A stretch of DNA of 64,000 bases. It comes from Halopseudomonas pelagia CL-AP6 (GTDB lineage: Bacteria > Pseudomonadota > Gammaproteobacteria > Pseudomonadales > Pseudomonadaceae). This document shows positions 46,147 through 55,550 of the stretch, one piece after another; positions within the stretch are counted from its first letter, which is position 1, and each line of letters begins with the position of its first letter. The notes under the pieces were generated by a model. It did no database searches. It saw nothing but the letters and a program-made list of their open reading frames with translations, and was not told the DNA's origin. Made by a program: the position numbers and the translations under genes. The stretch lies in assembly GCF_000410875.1 (NCBI RefSeq), contig NZ_AROI01000008.1, forward strand, positions 62,001-126,000. The letters run 5' to 3'.

Positions 46147-47271
46147 ATGTTGCGACAAGCAAGCGCCTGGCTGAGTGGTTTGTTTATGCTAGCACTCAGT
46201 GGCACCGTAAGCGCCGGATGGTCATTTAATATGCCCAGAGGAGTGACTGAGATCAGTCGCTCGGTCTTTGATCTGCACATGCTGATCTTCTGGATATGTG
46301 TGGTCATTGGCGTCATCGTCTTCGGCATCATGTTCTGGTCGATGTTCATGCATCGCAAATCCAGAGGTGCGGTGCCAGCCAAGTTCCACGAGAACGTAGG
46401 CGTCGAAGTACTCTGGACCGTCATACCTCTGCTGATTCTTGTCGGCATGGCAGTCCCTGCGACCAAAACCCTGATCGAAATTTATGACGCTGAAGAAGCG
46501 GACATCGATATTCTGATCACCGGCTACCAATGGCGCTGGCAATACAGCTATCTCGGTGAAGATGTTGCCTTTATGAGCAACATGATTACCCCTCGCGAAG
46601 AGATCAACAACCTCACTACCAAAAATGAAAACTATCTGCTTGAGGTAGATGAACCTTTGGTTGTGCCTGTGGGCAAGAAAATTCGCTTCCTGGTGACTGC
46701 CGCCGACGTCATTCACTCCTGGTGGGTTCCGGCCCTGGCGGTGAAAAAAGACGCCATCCCCGGCTTCGTCAACGAAGCTTGGACGCGCATTGAAGAGCCG
46801 GGCATTTTCCGCGGCCAGTGCACTGAGCTATGTGGCCGTGATCATGGCTTCATGCCGGTGGTTGTGGAAGCCAAGAGCCAGGAAGATTACGACATCTGGC
46901 TGGCTGAGAAGAAAGAAGCCGCCGCTCAGGAAGCCGAGCTGCGCGAGAAGGATTGGACGCTTGAAGAGTTGATGGTGCGTGGCGAACAGGTTTATTCCCG
47001 TGCCTGTGCGGCCTGTCACCAACCAGGTGGCGAAGGTCTGCCGCCCATGTTCCCAGCCTTGAAGGGCAGCGAAATGGCGCTGACCGATATGCCAGCGCAT
47101 ATCGATATCGTCGTTAACGGCAAATCCGGTACATCCATGGCCGCCTTTGGCGCCCAGCTGTCTGAAACGGATATTGCTGCGGTTATTACCTACGAACGTA
47201 ACGCCTGGGGCAATGACACCGGCGAGATCGTCGCACCGCTCGACATCCTCAACTTCAAAAACGGCCAATAG
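46147..47271 (+). CDS. coxB: Cytochrome c oxidase subunit II (aa3 type) with fused cytochrome c domain
   Basis: 374 residues. ATG 46147 follows AAGGGGAACC and begins a signal peptide (ASAWLSGLFMLALSGTVSAG); the open frame from 46093 adds an unlikely N-terminus. Two membrane helices (LHMLIFWICVVIGVIVFGIM, LWTVIPLLILVGMAV) precede the cupredoxin domain, with the CuA ligands HSWW and CTELCGRDHGFM. A C-terminal heme c motif (CAACH) with a later methionine makes it the caa3-like subunit II common in Pseudomonas. First gene of the oxidase block. Confidence 0.95.
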   Translation: MLRQASAWLSGLFMLALSGTVSAGWSFNMPRGVTEISRSVFDLHMLIFWICVVIGVIVFGIMFWSMFMHRKSRGAVPAKFHENVGVEVLWTVIPLLILVGMAVPATKTLIEIYDAEEADIDILITGYQWRWQYSYLGEDVAFMSNMITPREEINNLTTKNENYLLEVDEPLVVPVGKKIRFLVTAADVIHSWWVPALAVKKDAIPGFVNEAWTRIEEPGIFRGQCTELCGRDHGFMPVVVEAKSQEDYDIWLAEKKEAAAQEAELREKDWTLEELMVRGEQVYSRACAACHQPGGEGLPPMFPALKGSEMALTDMPAHIDIVVNGKSGTSMAAFGAQLSETDIAAVITYERNAWGNDTGEIVAPLDILNFKNGQ

Positions 47272-47280
47272 GAGACCATC

Positions 47281-48864
47281 ATGAGTGCAGTGATCGATCA
47301 CCATCACGCCGACCATGCCCATGGTCCGGCCAAAGGTTTGATGCGTTGGGTACTGACCACTAACCACAAGGACATCGGCTCGATGTACCTGTGGTTCAGT
47401 TTCGCCATGTTTTTGCTTGGCGGCTCGATGGCCATGGTTATCCGCGCCGAATTGTTCCAGCCCGGCCTGCAGTTGGTGCAGCCGGAATTCTTTAACCAGA
47501 TGACGACCATGCACGGCCTGATCATGGTCTTCGGTGCGGTTATGCCGGCGTTTGTCGGCTTGGCCAACTGGATGATTCCGATGATGATCGGCGCGCCGGA
47601 TATGGCCCTGCCGCGCATGAACAACTTCAGTTTCTGGTTGTTGCCCGCAGCCTTCGGTCTGCTGGTATCGACGCTATTCATGGAAGGCGGTGGCCCGAAT
47701 TTCGGCTGGACCTTCTACGCACCGCTGTCGACCACCTACGCACCACCGAGCGTGACTTTCTTCATTTTCGCCATTCACTTGGCGGGTATCAGCTCGATCA
47801 TGGGCGCGATCAATATCATCGCGACCATTCTCAACCTGCGTGCCCCCGGTATGACGCTGATGAAAATGCCGCTGTTCGTCTGGACCTGGCTGATCACTGC
47901 CTTCTTGCTAATCGCGGTAATGCCGGTGCTGGCAGGCGTGGTGACCATGATGCTGATGGATATTCACTTTGGCACCAGCTTTTTCAGCGCCGCTGGCGGT
48001 GGTGACCCGGTAATGTTCCAGCATATTTTCTGGTTCTTCGGTCACCCCGAGGTGTACATCATGATCCTGCCGGCCTTCGGCGCGGTCAGTGCGATCATCC
48101 CGGCCTTCAGCCGCAAGCCGCTGTTCGGTTATACCTCGATGGTCTACGCCACCGCAGCAATTGCGTTCCTGTCCTTTGTGGTCTGGGCTCACCACATGTT
48201 TACTGTGGGCATCCCGCTGACCGGCGAGTTGTTTTTCATGTATGCCACGCTGCTGATTGCCGTACCCACCGGGGTCAAGGTCTTCAACTGGGTGAGCACC
48301 ATGTTCCGCGGCTCGCTGACCTTTGAAGCACCGATGCTGTTTGCCGTCGCTTTCGTGATTCTGTTCACCATCGGTGGCTTCTCCGGGCTGATGCTGGCGA
48401 TTGCCCCAGCAGACTTCCAATATCACGATACCTACTTCGTGGTCGCCCACTTCCACTACGTACTGGTGCCCGGTGCGATCTTCGGCATCTTTGCCTCGGC
48501 CTACTACTGGCTGCCGAAATGGACCGGCCACATGTATGACGAAGTACTGGCCAAGACGCATTTCTGGATGAGCTTTGTCGGCATGAACCTGGCGTTCTTC
48601 CCGATGCACTTTATCGGGCTGGCCGGCATGCCGCGGCGGATTCCGGACTACAACATGATGTTCGCCAACTTCAACATGATTTCGTCGATCGGCGCCTTCA
48701 TGTTTGGCGCGACGCAGTTGCTGTTTTTGTTCATCGTCATCAAGTGCATCAAGGGCGGACCCAAGGCAGCAGCCAAGCCATGGGACGGCGCAGAAGGCCT
48801 GGAGTGGACAGTCGCATCGCCTGCTCCTTACCACACCTTCAGCACACCGCCTGAAGTGAAGTAG
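47281..48864 (+). CDS. coxA: Cytochrome c oxidase subunit I (heme-copper oxidase)
   Basis: 527 residues, type A heme-copper oxidase core with 12 helices. Key motifs include TTMHGLIMVFGAVMP (low-spin heme His), FWFFGHPEVYIMILPAFGAV (CuB His with the cross-linking Tyr), WAHHMFTVG (CuB His pair) and VVAHFHYVL (heme a and a3 His). The glutamate of the D proton channel is in the WFFGHPEV segment, as expected for type A1. GGAGACC precedes ATG 47281, nine bases after the coxB stop. Confidence 0.96.
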   Translation: MSAVIDHHHADHAHGPAKGLMRWVLTTNHKDIGSMYLWFSFAMFLLGGSMAMVIRAELFQPGLQLVQPEFFNQMTTMHGLIMVFGAVMPAFVGLANWMIPMMIGAPDMALPRMNNFSFWLLPAAFGLLVSTLFMEGGGPNFGWTFYAPLSTTYAPPSVTFFIFAIHLAGISSIMGAINIIATILNLRAPGMTLMKMPLFVWTWLITAFLLIAVMPVLAGVVTMMLMDIHFGTSFFSAAGGGDPVMFQHIFWFFGHPEVYIMILPAFGAVSAIIPAFSRKPLFGYTSMVYATAAIAFLSFVVWAHHMFTVGIPLTGELFFMYATLLIAVPTGVKVFNWVSTMFRGSLTFEAPMLFAVAFVILFTIGGFSGLMLAIAPADFQYHDTYFVVAHFHYVLVPGAIFGIFASAYYWLPKWTGHMYDEVLAKTHFWMSFVGMNLAFFPMHFIGLAGMPRRIPDYNMMFANFNMISSIGAFMFGATQLLFLFIVIKCIKGGPKAAAKPWDGAEGLEWTVASPAPYHTFSTPPEVK

Positions 48865-48875
48865 GAGGACAGGTC

Positions 48876-49448
48876 ATGAGCGAAGGCATCAGCACAAAAC
48901 GTCTGGTTAGCCGTCTGCTGTTTCTGGTGGTCGGCATGTTCGGCTTCGGCTTTCTGCTGGTGCCTATCTATGACGTGATGTGCGAGGCCTTCGGCATCAA
49001 CGGCAAGACCAACTCCAGCGCCTACCAGGGCGGTGATGGTGGCGTCGACCTCGACCGATCGGTACGTGTGCAATTCATTTCTACCAACGCTGAAGGCATG
49101 GTCTGGTCATTTGGTCCACAGACCAATGAGCTGACACTGCACCCTGGCGAAACCCACGAGATGATCTTTACTGCGCACAACCCGACCAGCAAGCCGATGA
49201 TCGCCCAGGCGATTCCCAGCGTCTCGCCGTCCAAAGCTGCCGCGTATTTTCACAAAACCGAATGCTTCTGCTTTACCCAGCAAATGCTGCAACCGGGTGA
49301 AACCGTGGAAATGCCTGTGCGTTTTATCGTAGACCGCGCCCTGCCCGGCGAGGTGCACAGACTCACGCTGTCCTACACCCTGTTTGACGTAACTGAGCGC
49401 ATGGCCGCGAGCTTCGATCTCGATCTGGCCGCGCTGCACAGCAACTGA
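48876..49448 (+). CDS. ctaG: Cox11-type cytochrome c oxidase assembly protein CtaG
   Basis: 190 residues. One N-terminal membrane helix (RLLFLVVGMFGFGFLLVPIY) anchors a periplasmic domain with the copper-binding ECFCFTQQ motif. It inserts CuB into subunit I. AGGAGGACAGGTC precedes ATG 48876, an unusually strong ribosome binding site. It is unrelated in sequence to the caa3_CtaG-like protein at 14207. Confidence 0.93.
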   Translation: MSEGISTKRLVSRLLFLVVGMFGFGFLLVPIYDVMCEAFGINGKTNSSAYQGGDGGVDLDRSVRVQFISTNAEGMVWSFGPQTNELTLHPGETHEMIFTAHNPTSKPMIAQAIPSVSPSKAAAYFHKTECFCFTQQMLQPGETVEMPVRFIVDRALPGEVHRLTLSYTLFDVTERMAASFDLDLAALHSN

Positions 49449-49478
49449 CTTTTGACTGCCTGATAAGGAGAACAACAG

Positions 49479-50369
49479 ATGGCGAGTCACGACACATCTT
49501 CAACGCATGAAGCCTATTACGTACCGGCACAGAGCAAATGGCCGATAGTCGGCTCCATCGGCCTGCTGACATCGGTCTTCGGTGCCGGCACGTTGATGAA
49601 CTCCAATGGCGAGAGTGGTCTGCTGATCCTGCTGGCCGGCGCACTGATCATCACCTGGATGTTCTTTGGCTGGTTTGGCAACGTTATTACCGAGAGTCAC
49701 CAGGGCCTCTACAGCGCGCAGATGGATCGCTCCTTCCGCATGGGCATGGGCTGGTTTATCTTTTCCGAAGTGATGTTCTTTGCTGCGTTCTTTGGTGCGC
49801 TGTTTTATGTGCGTACCTTCGCCGGCCCCTGGTTGTCGGGCGAAGGCGACAAAGGTATCAGCAACATGCTCTGGGAAGGCTTTCAGTATACTTGGCCGCT
49901 GATGACCAACCCTGACCCGAATGCCTTCCCCGGCCCACAGGAAATCATCAGCCCTTGGCAGCTGCCGCTGCTCAATACCATTATCCTGATCAGCTCCAGT
50001 GTCACCGTCACCTTTGCCCACCACGCCCTGCGTGCCGGCAAACGTGGCGCCCTGAAGAACTGGTTGTTGCTGACAGTGGTGCTGGCGGTGGTGTTCCTCG
50101 GCCTGCAGATTGCCGAGTACGTGCATGCCTACAAGGATCTTGGGCTGACGCTCAACTCGGGCATTTATGGCGCGACCTTCTTTATGCTTACTGGTTTCCA
50201 CGGCGCCCACGTGTTTATGGGGACACTGATACTCACGGTGATGCTGGTGCGGGTGCACAAGGGGCATTTCACCCCGGAAAACCATTTCGGTTTTGAAGCG
50301 GCCAGTTGGTACTGGCACTTCGTCGATGTAGTCTGGGTCGGCCTGTTTATCTTTGTCTATATTTTCTGA
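49479..50369 (+). CDS. coxC: Cytochrome c oxidase subunit III
   Basis: 296 residues with seven membrane segments. The conserved GLYSAQMDRSFRMGMGWFIF, FFAAFFGALFYVR, TLNSGIYGATFFMLTGFHGA and FEAASWYWHFVDVVWVGLF stretches identify subunit III. It is followed by a terminator hairpin, so the structural genes end here and the assembly genes downstream probably have their own promoter. Confidence 0.95.
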   Translation: MASHDTSSTHEAYYVPAQSKWPIVGSIGLLTSVFGAGTLMNSNGESGLLILLAGALIITWMFFGWFGNVITESHQGLYSAQMDRSFRMGMGWFIFSEVMFFAAFFGALFYVRTFAGPWLSGEGDKGISNMLWEGFQYTWPLMTNPDPNAFPGPQEIISPWQLPLLNTIILISSSVTVTFAHHALRAGKRGALKNWLLLTVVLAVVFLGLQIAEYVHAYKDLGLTLNSGIYGATFFMLTGFHGAHVFMGTLILTVMLVRVHKGHFTPENHFGFEAASWYWHFVDVVWVGLFIFVYIF

Positions 50370-50376
50370 CCCACTG

Positions 50377-50401
50377 GCTGGCCCCGCCCGGGGCCAGCTT
50401 T
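50377..50401. terminator. Rho-independent terminator after coxC
   Basis: A 9-base perfect stem GCTGGCCCC / GGGGCCAGC with loop GCCC and a short T-run (TTT). It sits between coxC and the oppositely oriented DUF2909 gene, whose stop begins at 50402, so it may serve both strands. Confidence 0.75.
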
Positions 50402-50612
50402 AGTGCAGCCAGGGCGTATTCCAGGCAAACTGACCGGACCAGAAGCCGTAGGCAATCAGCAGCATTATCGCAACCGTCAGACCAATTCGCACACTCAGTG
50501 CAGTGACCAGACGACCTGATCCGTTGGTATCCTTGACCAGAAAGAACAGGCCGCTGAACAGGCTGACGACGATCGCCAGTAGCAAGGCCAAGATGACCAG
50601 TTTCAACCACAT
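50400..50612 (-). CDS. DUF2909 small twin-transmembrane protein
   Basis: 70 residues with two membrane helices (VILALLLAIVVSLFSGLFFL, TVAIMLLIAYGFWSGQFAW) separated by a basic loop (VKDTNGSGRLVTALSVR). This DUF2909 protein is a regular resident between coxC and surf1 in Pseudomonas, on the opposite strand. It may be a small oxidase accessory subunit, which is inference from position. Confidence 0.85.
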   Translation of the reverse strand: MWLKLVILALLLAIVVSLFSGLFFLVKDTNGSGRLVTALSVRIGLTVAIMLLIAYGFWSGQFAWNTPWLH

Positions 50613-50675
50613 AATTGAATATCCATGCTTGTTGGGGTTGGTGCATTATAGACCCTGTTGTTAATCAAGGTTGCC

Positions 50676-51413
50676 ATGTCTCATTCCGCCAAACGTTTCG
50701 CCCCCGGCTGGCCACTCTGGATATTCCTGCTGGCCTTTTTGCCGTTGCTGGTCACCCTCGGCTTCTGGCAACTTGAGCGTGCCGAAGAAAAGCGCCAAAT
50801 GCAGGCGCAGATGGACGCCAACCGCAGTGCAGTGGCCGAAACGCTACTGGAATTGCAACAGCAAACCGATCCCAGCTGGCGACCTCTGTACCTGCAGGGC
50901 CAATTTGATCCCGAGCGCATCTGGCTATTGGACAACCGCATTCGTGGTGGCCAGGCCGGTGTGGAAGTGCTGCAGATCTTTGATGATCAGGCCTCAGGGC
51001 TCAGCTTGATCGTTAACCGCGGCTGGATAGCCTGGCCAGACCGGCGCCAGCACCCCTCGGTGAGCACCCCAGAACATAGCGTGCAGCTTGACGCCGAGGC
51101 GCTGCCCGGCGCAGAGCAAGGCTTTACATTGGGGCAAAGCAACGGCACCTCCGGCTGGCCCAAACTGATTTCGCGCCTGGATCTGGCGAGCATGGGCATG
51201 GACGCACAACGCCCCCTGCTCGACTGGACTGCGCGCCTGAAAACCGGCAGCCAGGCGGCCTTTACGCTGAACTGGCCGGCCCTACCCATGACCGCAAACA
51301 AACATATTGCCTACGCGGTGCAATGGTTTGCGCTGGCGATAGCATTGCTGGCACTCTTTATCTGGGCTGGATTCCAGCCCGAACATCGGGGGAATAACAA
51401 TAATGAGCAGTAG
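50676..51413 (+). CDS. SURF1-family cytochrome oxidase biogenesis protein
   Basis: 245 residues. Start ATG 50676 follows CAAGGTTGCC; an upstream TTG frame is less likely. Two membrane helices (LWIFLLAFLPLLVTLGFWQL at the start, AVQWFALAIALLALFIWAGF at the end) flank a periplasmic domain with the SURF1 motifs (GFWQLERAEEK, VNRGWIAWPDRR, KHIAYAVQWF). It helps insert heme a into subunit I. Its end overlaps the next gene. Confidence 0.9.
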   Translation: MSHSAKRFAPGWPLWIFLLAFLPLLVTLGFWQLERAEEKRQMQAQMDANRSAVAETLLELQQQTDPSWRPLYLQGQFDPERIWLLDNRIRGGQAGVEVLQIFDDQASGLSLIVNRGWIAWPDRRQHPSVSTPEHSVQLDAEALPGAEQGFTLGQSNGTSGWPKLISRLDLASMGMDAQRPLLDWTARLKTGSQAAFTLNWPALPMTANKHIAYAVQWFALAIALLALFIWAGFQPEHRGNNNNEQ

Positions 51414-52002
51414 CGACACAACACCCGTTCAGCCAGGTAAACCGCGCGGTCAGCTCAAGCTGCTGGCGATCTTTGCCGTGGTGCTAGGCCCGATTCTGGT
51501 CGCGGGCGTCATGGCCAAAATGGGCTTTATGCCGCAGAGCAATACCAACCGCTCCGATTTGGTCGAGCCGCACATCCTACTGGAAGACTGGCAATTGGCG
51601 GTCGAGCCTGTTGGTTACGGCTCGCCCTGGCGCATTCTGGTCACCAGCCCGCAGGATTGCCTGGATGCCTGTATGGCGCTGCTGCATGAGGCCCGGCAGA
51701 TCAACGTTGCCCTCGGCCGTGAGGCTGGTCGCGTGGAGCATATGCTGGCCCTGGCAGCCCAGCCCACGGCAGCGCTACAGCAGCAGCTTGAGGCTGAGTA
51801 TCCACGCCTGAGCCGCAGCATGCTGGATGCCGGCGCCTACCAGACGAGTCTCAGAAAGCATCCGCAGGAATGGCAGCAGGGCCCGCAATTATGGGTAGTC
51901 GACCCGCTGGGGCGGGTGGTGTTGCATCAGGATGCTGATAAACCTGGGAAGCAATTGCTCGACGATCTGAAACATCTTTTGAAAGTATCCAAGGTAGGAT
52001 AA
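51403..52002 (+). CDS. Conserved membrane-anchored protein of the cox cluster, thioredoxin-fold-like
   Basis: 199 residues. One N-terminal membrane helix (LLAIFAVVLGPILVAGVMAK) is followed by a periplasmic domain. The stretch SPWRILVTSPQDCLDACMAL puts a CxxxC after a beta-strand, where Sco proteins have CPDIC, and the end (LWVVDPLGRVVLHQDAD) resembles the last strand of a thioredoxin fold. I infer a Sco-like or thiol-reducing assembly factor; the histidine typical of Sco is not obvious. Its ATG overlaps the SURF1 stop by 11 bases, and it is conserved at this place in Pseudomonas. Confidence 0.75.
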   Translation: MSSSDTTPVQPGKPRGQLKLLAIFAVVLGPILVAGVMAKMGFMPQSNTNRSDLVEPHILLEDWQLAVEPVGYGSPWRILVTSPQDCLDACMALLHEARQINVALGREAGRVEHMLALAAQPTAALQQQLEAEYPRLSRSMLDAGAYQTSLRKHPQEWQQGPQLWVVDPLGRVVLHQDADKPGKQLLDDLKHLLKVSKVG

Positions 52003-52007
52003 AGGTC

Positions 52008-53048
52008 ATGCGTAAACCAGGTTACCTGTTTGCCGTAGGCGCTCTGGCGCTGGGTTTTGTGGTGGTGATTCTCGGCGCATACACCCGTCTGGTGCACGCC
52101 GGCTTGGGCTGTCCAGACTGGCCCGGTTGCTATGGTTTTCTCGGCGTTCCGCGGAGCGATAGCGCCATCCAGATTGCCGAGATGCGCTTTCCCGATGAAC
52201 CCGTGGAAGTCTTCAAGGCCTGGGCCGAGATGGTTCACCGTTATGCTGCGGGTGTGTTGGGGCTGGTCATACTGGGTCTGGCATTGATGAGTCTCCGACA
52301 AAAGCGGGTGCCGGGTTATCCGGTGGGCCTGAGCTTCGGCCTGCTGTTACTGGTTATCTGTCAGGCCCTGTTCGGCATGTGGACTGTCACGCTGAAGCTA
52401 TGGCCGCAGGTAGTGACGGCACATCTGCTCGGTGGTTTCGCCACCCTCAGCCTGCTGCTGTTGCTTTGCCTGCGCCTGCATGGTGGCTTTCACCCCATGG
52501 GCCCAGCCCAGGCTATCGCCAGACTGCGTTTCTTTGCCAGGCTAACGCTCCTGGTAGTAATCGCCCAGATCACTCTCGGGGGCTGGACCAGCACCAACTA
52601 CGCCGCCGTCGCCTGCGTGGACTTTCCCACCTGCCACGGCGAGTGGTGGCCAGACATGGACTTTGCTGCAGGCTTTCACCTGTTCCACGAAATCGGTCCA
52701 AACTATCTGGGCGGTATGCTGCTCGGTGAAGGTCGCACAGCGATTCACTTTACCCATCGGCTCGGCGCCATCGTGACCAGCCTGTTTGTGCTTCTCTTGG
52801 CCTGGAAGCTAATGGACCGCCGCATGCCCAAGTTGGCCGGTTTGCTGACGCTGGTGCTGATAACTCAGGTGGGCCTGGGCATCACCAACGTGCTGGCGCA
52901 TTTGCCGCTGGCAGTCGCCGTTGCGCACAATGCCATGGGTGCCACACTGCTGCTCGTGGTGGTGGCTATCAACTATCGCTTGCGTGCGCCTGCCGCAGAT
53001 GCCATTTTCAGTAGCGAGAGGTCTAGCTCAAGGCTGGCCAGCCGCTAA
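52008..53048 (+). CDS. ctaA: Heme A synthase (COX15/CtaA)
   Basis: 346 residues and eight membrane helices in two four-helix halves. Heme-ligand histidines lie in LVHAGLGCPDWPGCYG, MVHRYAAG, HFTHRLGA and VAHNAMGA, and a second cysteine pair occurs in CVDFPTCHGEWWP. It converts heme O to heme A for the aa3 oxidase. AAAGGTC precedes the ATG. Confidence 0.93.
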   Translation: MRKPGYLFAVGALALGFVVVILGAYTRLVHAGLGCPDWPGCYGFLGVPRSDSAIQIAEMRFPDEPVEVFKAWAEMVHRYAAGVLGLVILGLALMSLRQKRVPGYPVGLSFGLLLLVICQALFGMWTVTLKLWPQVVTAHLLGGFATLSLLLLLCLRLHGGFHPMGPAQAIARLRFFARLTLLVVIAQITLGGWTSTNYAAVACVDFPTCHGEWWPDMDFAAGFHLFHEIGPNYLGGMLLGEGRTAIHFTHRLGAIVTSLFVLLLAWKLMDRRMPKLAGLLTLVLITQVGLGITNVLAHLPLAVAVAHNAMGATLLLVVVAINYRLRAPAADAIFSSERSSSRLASR

Positions 53049-53135
53049 TGGCTGGCGCATACTGGCGCAGGCTGTATAGAACAAGGCTTACAAGAAGAAC
53101 AATGACAGGCGCCGCAGGCGTCGGGGGAAGCACTG

Positions 53136-54041
53136 ATGACCGTTATGAGCAACACTGCACAGGCGAGCGCCGGATGGCGCGACTATCTGGAGCTGACCAA
53201 GCCCAAAGTCGTGGCACTAATGATCATCACCTCGGCCATCGGCATGCTGCTGGCCACCGAAGGCATGGTGCCCTGGAGCGTGTTGCTATTGGGTAATCTG
53301 GGTATCGCCCTGTGCGCTGGCTCAGCCGCTGCGGTCAATCATGTGGTGGACCGGCGCATCGACATCCATATGGCGCGCACCCAACGCCGGCCTTTGGCCC
53401 AGGGCCGGGTCAACCCGCTGCATGCGCTGATGTTCGCACTGGTGCTTGGCGTCGCCGGCATGCTCATCCTGCTGCAGTGGATCAATGCATTGACTGCCTG
53501 GCTAACACTGGCCTCCCTGCTCGGCTATGCGGTCATCTATACCTCATTTCTCAAACGCGCCACACCCCAGAATATCGTTATCGGCGGGCTCGCCGGCGCA
53601 GCCCCGCCCTTGCTCGGCTGGACCGCTGTTACGGGCCAGATCGATGCTGAAGCCCTGCTGCTGGTACTGATCATCTTTGCCTGGACGCCGCCACACTTCT
53701 GGGCGCTGGCCATCCACCGCAAGGAGGAGTACGCCAAGGTCGACATTCCCATGCTGCCGGTGACCCACGGCGTGCGTTATACCAAGCTGCACATTTTGCT
53801 CTACACCTTTATTCTGCTCGCCGTTAGCATGCTGCCCTATGTCATCCACATGAGCGGCATCATCTATCTGACTGTGGCACTGGTACTTGGCATACGCTTT
53901 ATCGACTGGGCCTGGGCGATGTGGCGCGACAGCCGCCCACATGCAGCGATCAAGACCTTCAAATTTTCGCTTTGGTATCTGTTATGGATATTCGTCGCGC
54001 TGCTGGTTGATCACTATGTTGGAGTTGTCGGATGGCTTTAA
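53136..54041 (+). CDS. cyoE: Protoheme IX farnesyltransferase (heme O synthase)
   Basis: 301 residues; UbiA prenyltransferase family with the two aspartate-rich motifs ([20 protein letters not shown] and the [15 protein letters not shown] region), nine helices and the [20 protein letters not shown] start. It makes heme O, the substrate of ctaA upstream. ATG 53136 and ATG 53145 are both possible starts. Often called ctaB in this context. Confidence 0.93.
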   Translation: MTVMSNTAQASAGWRDYLELTKPKVVALMIITSAIGMLLATEGMVPWSVLLLGNLGIALCAGSAAAVNHVVDRRIDIHMARTQRRPLAQGRVNPLHALMFALVLGVAGMLILLQWINALTAWLTLASLLGYAVIYTSFLKRATPQNIVIGGLAGAAPPLLGWTAVTGQIDAEALLLVLIIFAWTPPHFWALAIHRKEEYAKVDIPMLPVTHGVRYTKLHILLYTFILLAVSMLPYVIHMSGIIYLTVALVLGIRFIDWAWAMWRDSRPHAAIKTFKFSLWYLLWIFVALLVDHYVGVVGWL

Positions 54042-54664
54042 GCGGCGTACAGAAAACGGTTCTGGTGACCCTGGCTGCAATTGCCTTGGTTATAGGTGCG
54101 GTGGTCAATAAAGTAAGCCGCCCGGCGGTGCTGGACCGGGAGCAATTATCCCAATCCGGGATTTTCCTGTTCGACAGTCCGCGGGGCATTCCAGAAGTCG
54201 ACATGCTCTCTGCCGCTGGCGGCAGTTGGGGCAAGCAGGACCTGATGGGGCAATGGGACTTGCTGTTCTTCGGCTATACCTTCTGCCCGGATATCTGCCC
54301 AACTACCATGGCCGAGCTCAGGCAACTGGTCGGTGCGCTGCCGGAAGCCTCTGCTAAACAGCTGCGAGTGACCATGGTCAGCGTCGACCCTAACCGCGAT
54401 ACGCCCGAGCAGATGCAGCAGTATCTGGGCTTCTTCAAAGCCGATTTTCACGGCGCGACCGGGGATCCCCAAGAGCTGGCTAAGCTGGCTCGGGCGCTGT
54501 CCATCGCCTATATAGAGCCGGACACCAGCAGCGATAATTATCTGGTCGACCACAGCGGTCAGGTGGTGATCGTCAATCCGCAAGGCCAATACGTCGGGTT
54601 CTTGCGGCCCCCGCTCAAGCCCGAGGAACTAAGCCAGTGGCTGCCGCGGATCATGAATCCCTAA
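54032..54664 (+). CDS. Sco1/SenC copper chaperone of the cox cluster
   Basis: 210 residues with an N-terminal membrane anchor ([17 protein letters not shown]) and a thioredoxin-fold domain carrying [14 protein letters not shown], the CxxxC copper site, with the distal histidine in [12 protein letters not shown]. It starts inside the end of the farnesyltransferase gene (GGAGTTGTCGG precedes ATG) and converges on the DNA-repair-type gene at 54651 with a 14-base overlap of coding ends. Confidence 0.92.
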   Translation: MALSGVQKTVLVTLAAIALVIGAVVNKVSRPAVLDREQLSQSGIFLFDSPRGIPEVDMLSAAGGSWGKQDLMGQWDLLFFGYTFCPDICPTTMAELRQLVGALPEASAKQLRVTMVSVDPNRDTPEQMQQYLGFFKADFHGATGDPQELAKLARALSIAYIEPDTSSDNYLVDHSGQVVIVNPQGQYVGFLRPPLKPEELSQWLPRIMNP

Positions 54665-55541
54665 CCGGCACGCCCTTGTCAGCCATCTGAGCTGTTGCTG
54701 GTCCGCTGGCAACCGCCTTGTCACTCGCCAGACGAATCACTTTACCGGGCTTGCCCGTTACTCCGTCCGCCTGGCCGTCCTTCTGTGATCCTGCCCGCGC
54801 CATGCTGAGCAATACCGGAATCAACTTGCCTTCGGTAAGACCGGCCCAGAAACGCCGCGGCATATGGCCCTGCATGACCTTACGGTTCAGCCGGGCCGGG
54901 TTGAAGGTGCTGGCGTAGTAGGTCTCCCACAGCGCATCGTCCTTACCCCGCACCGCCTCGGCACGTGCTCGCCAGTCCGGCGGACAGGGCTGACGATAGT
55001 GCAACTGCTGGCCGTCGTACCAGACCGCATCGCGGGGTGTAGCGATCAACCAGCGTTGGCGGCCGAGACGTTCGGCGAAATGCATACTGGTGCTGGCGAG
55101 AATGTCATGCGCAGGTTCATGCCAGGCAACGTAGTCCAGATCTGGGTCGGCCGGCAGCGGGTGAAAGCGCAAAAACGCATGCAGATGATGGGCTTCTCGA
55201 CTGGCTGCTTTTATCCGCCGCTGCAGCTCGCTGCCATCCGGGTCGCCGGCCAGCATGGCCTGACATTCACCCTTGACTACCCGCCAGAGAATTCGATACA
55301 GCAGGTTCCAGCGCCCCGCCGTGCGGTAGCGGGAGGCGCTCTTGAGCGCCGCGAGCAAAGCCGCAGGCACACGTAGCGTTGGAGCCGGAAGGCTATAGGC
55401 GGACAACGGCTCGGCGGCAAACAGCTGCGGATTACTTTCGTCCTCCCAGACCACCGCATGCGCTGGTACACCCTGAATCAGCAAGTCTCGAGCCTGATCG
55501 CGCCAGCGCTCAAAGTCGTCTTCACAGCAAAGTACGCGCAT
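54651..55541 (-). CDS. UDG-fold DNA metabolism protein (TIGR03915/DUF4130 type)
   Basis: 296 residues. Family-like motifs include LLYRILWRVVKGECQAMLAG, REAHHLHAFLRFHPLP and YVAWHEPAHDILASTSMHFA, then a WETYYASTFNPARLNRKVMQ segment and a disordered C-terminal tail. In the databases this family is paired with a radical SAM DNA-repair candidate and has a uracil-DNA-glycosylase-like fold; no substrate is established. GAGGTAATAGC before ATG 55541 overlaps the stop of the radical SAM gene, so it is the second gene of the SOS-box operon. Confidence 0.85.
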   Translation of the reverse strand: MRVLCCEDDFERWRDQARDLLIQGVPAHAVVWEDESNPQLFAAEPLSAYSLPAPTLRVPAALLAALKSASRYRTAGRWNLLYRILWRVVKGECQAMLAGDPDGSELQRRIKAASREAHHLHAFLRFHPLPADPDLDYVAWHEPAHDILASTSMHFAERLGRQRWLIATPRDAVWYDGQQLHYRQPCPPDWRARAEAVRGKDDALWETYYASTFNPARLNRKVMQGHMPRRFWAGLTEGKLIPVLLSMARAGSQKDGQADGVTGKPGKVIRLASDKAVASGPATAQMADKGVPVRDS

Positions 55542-55550
55542 GCTATTACC

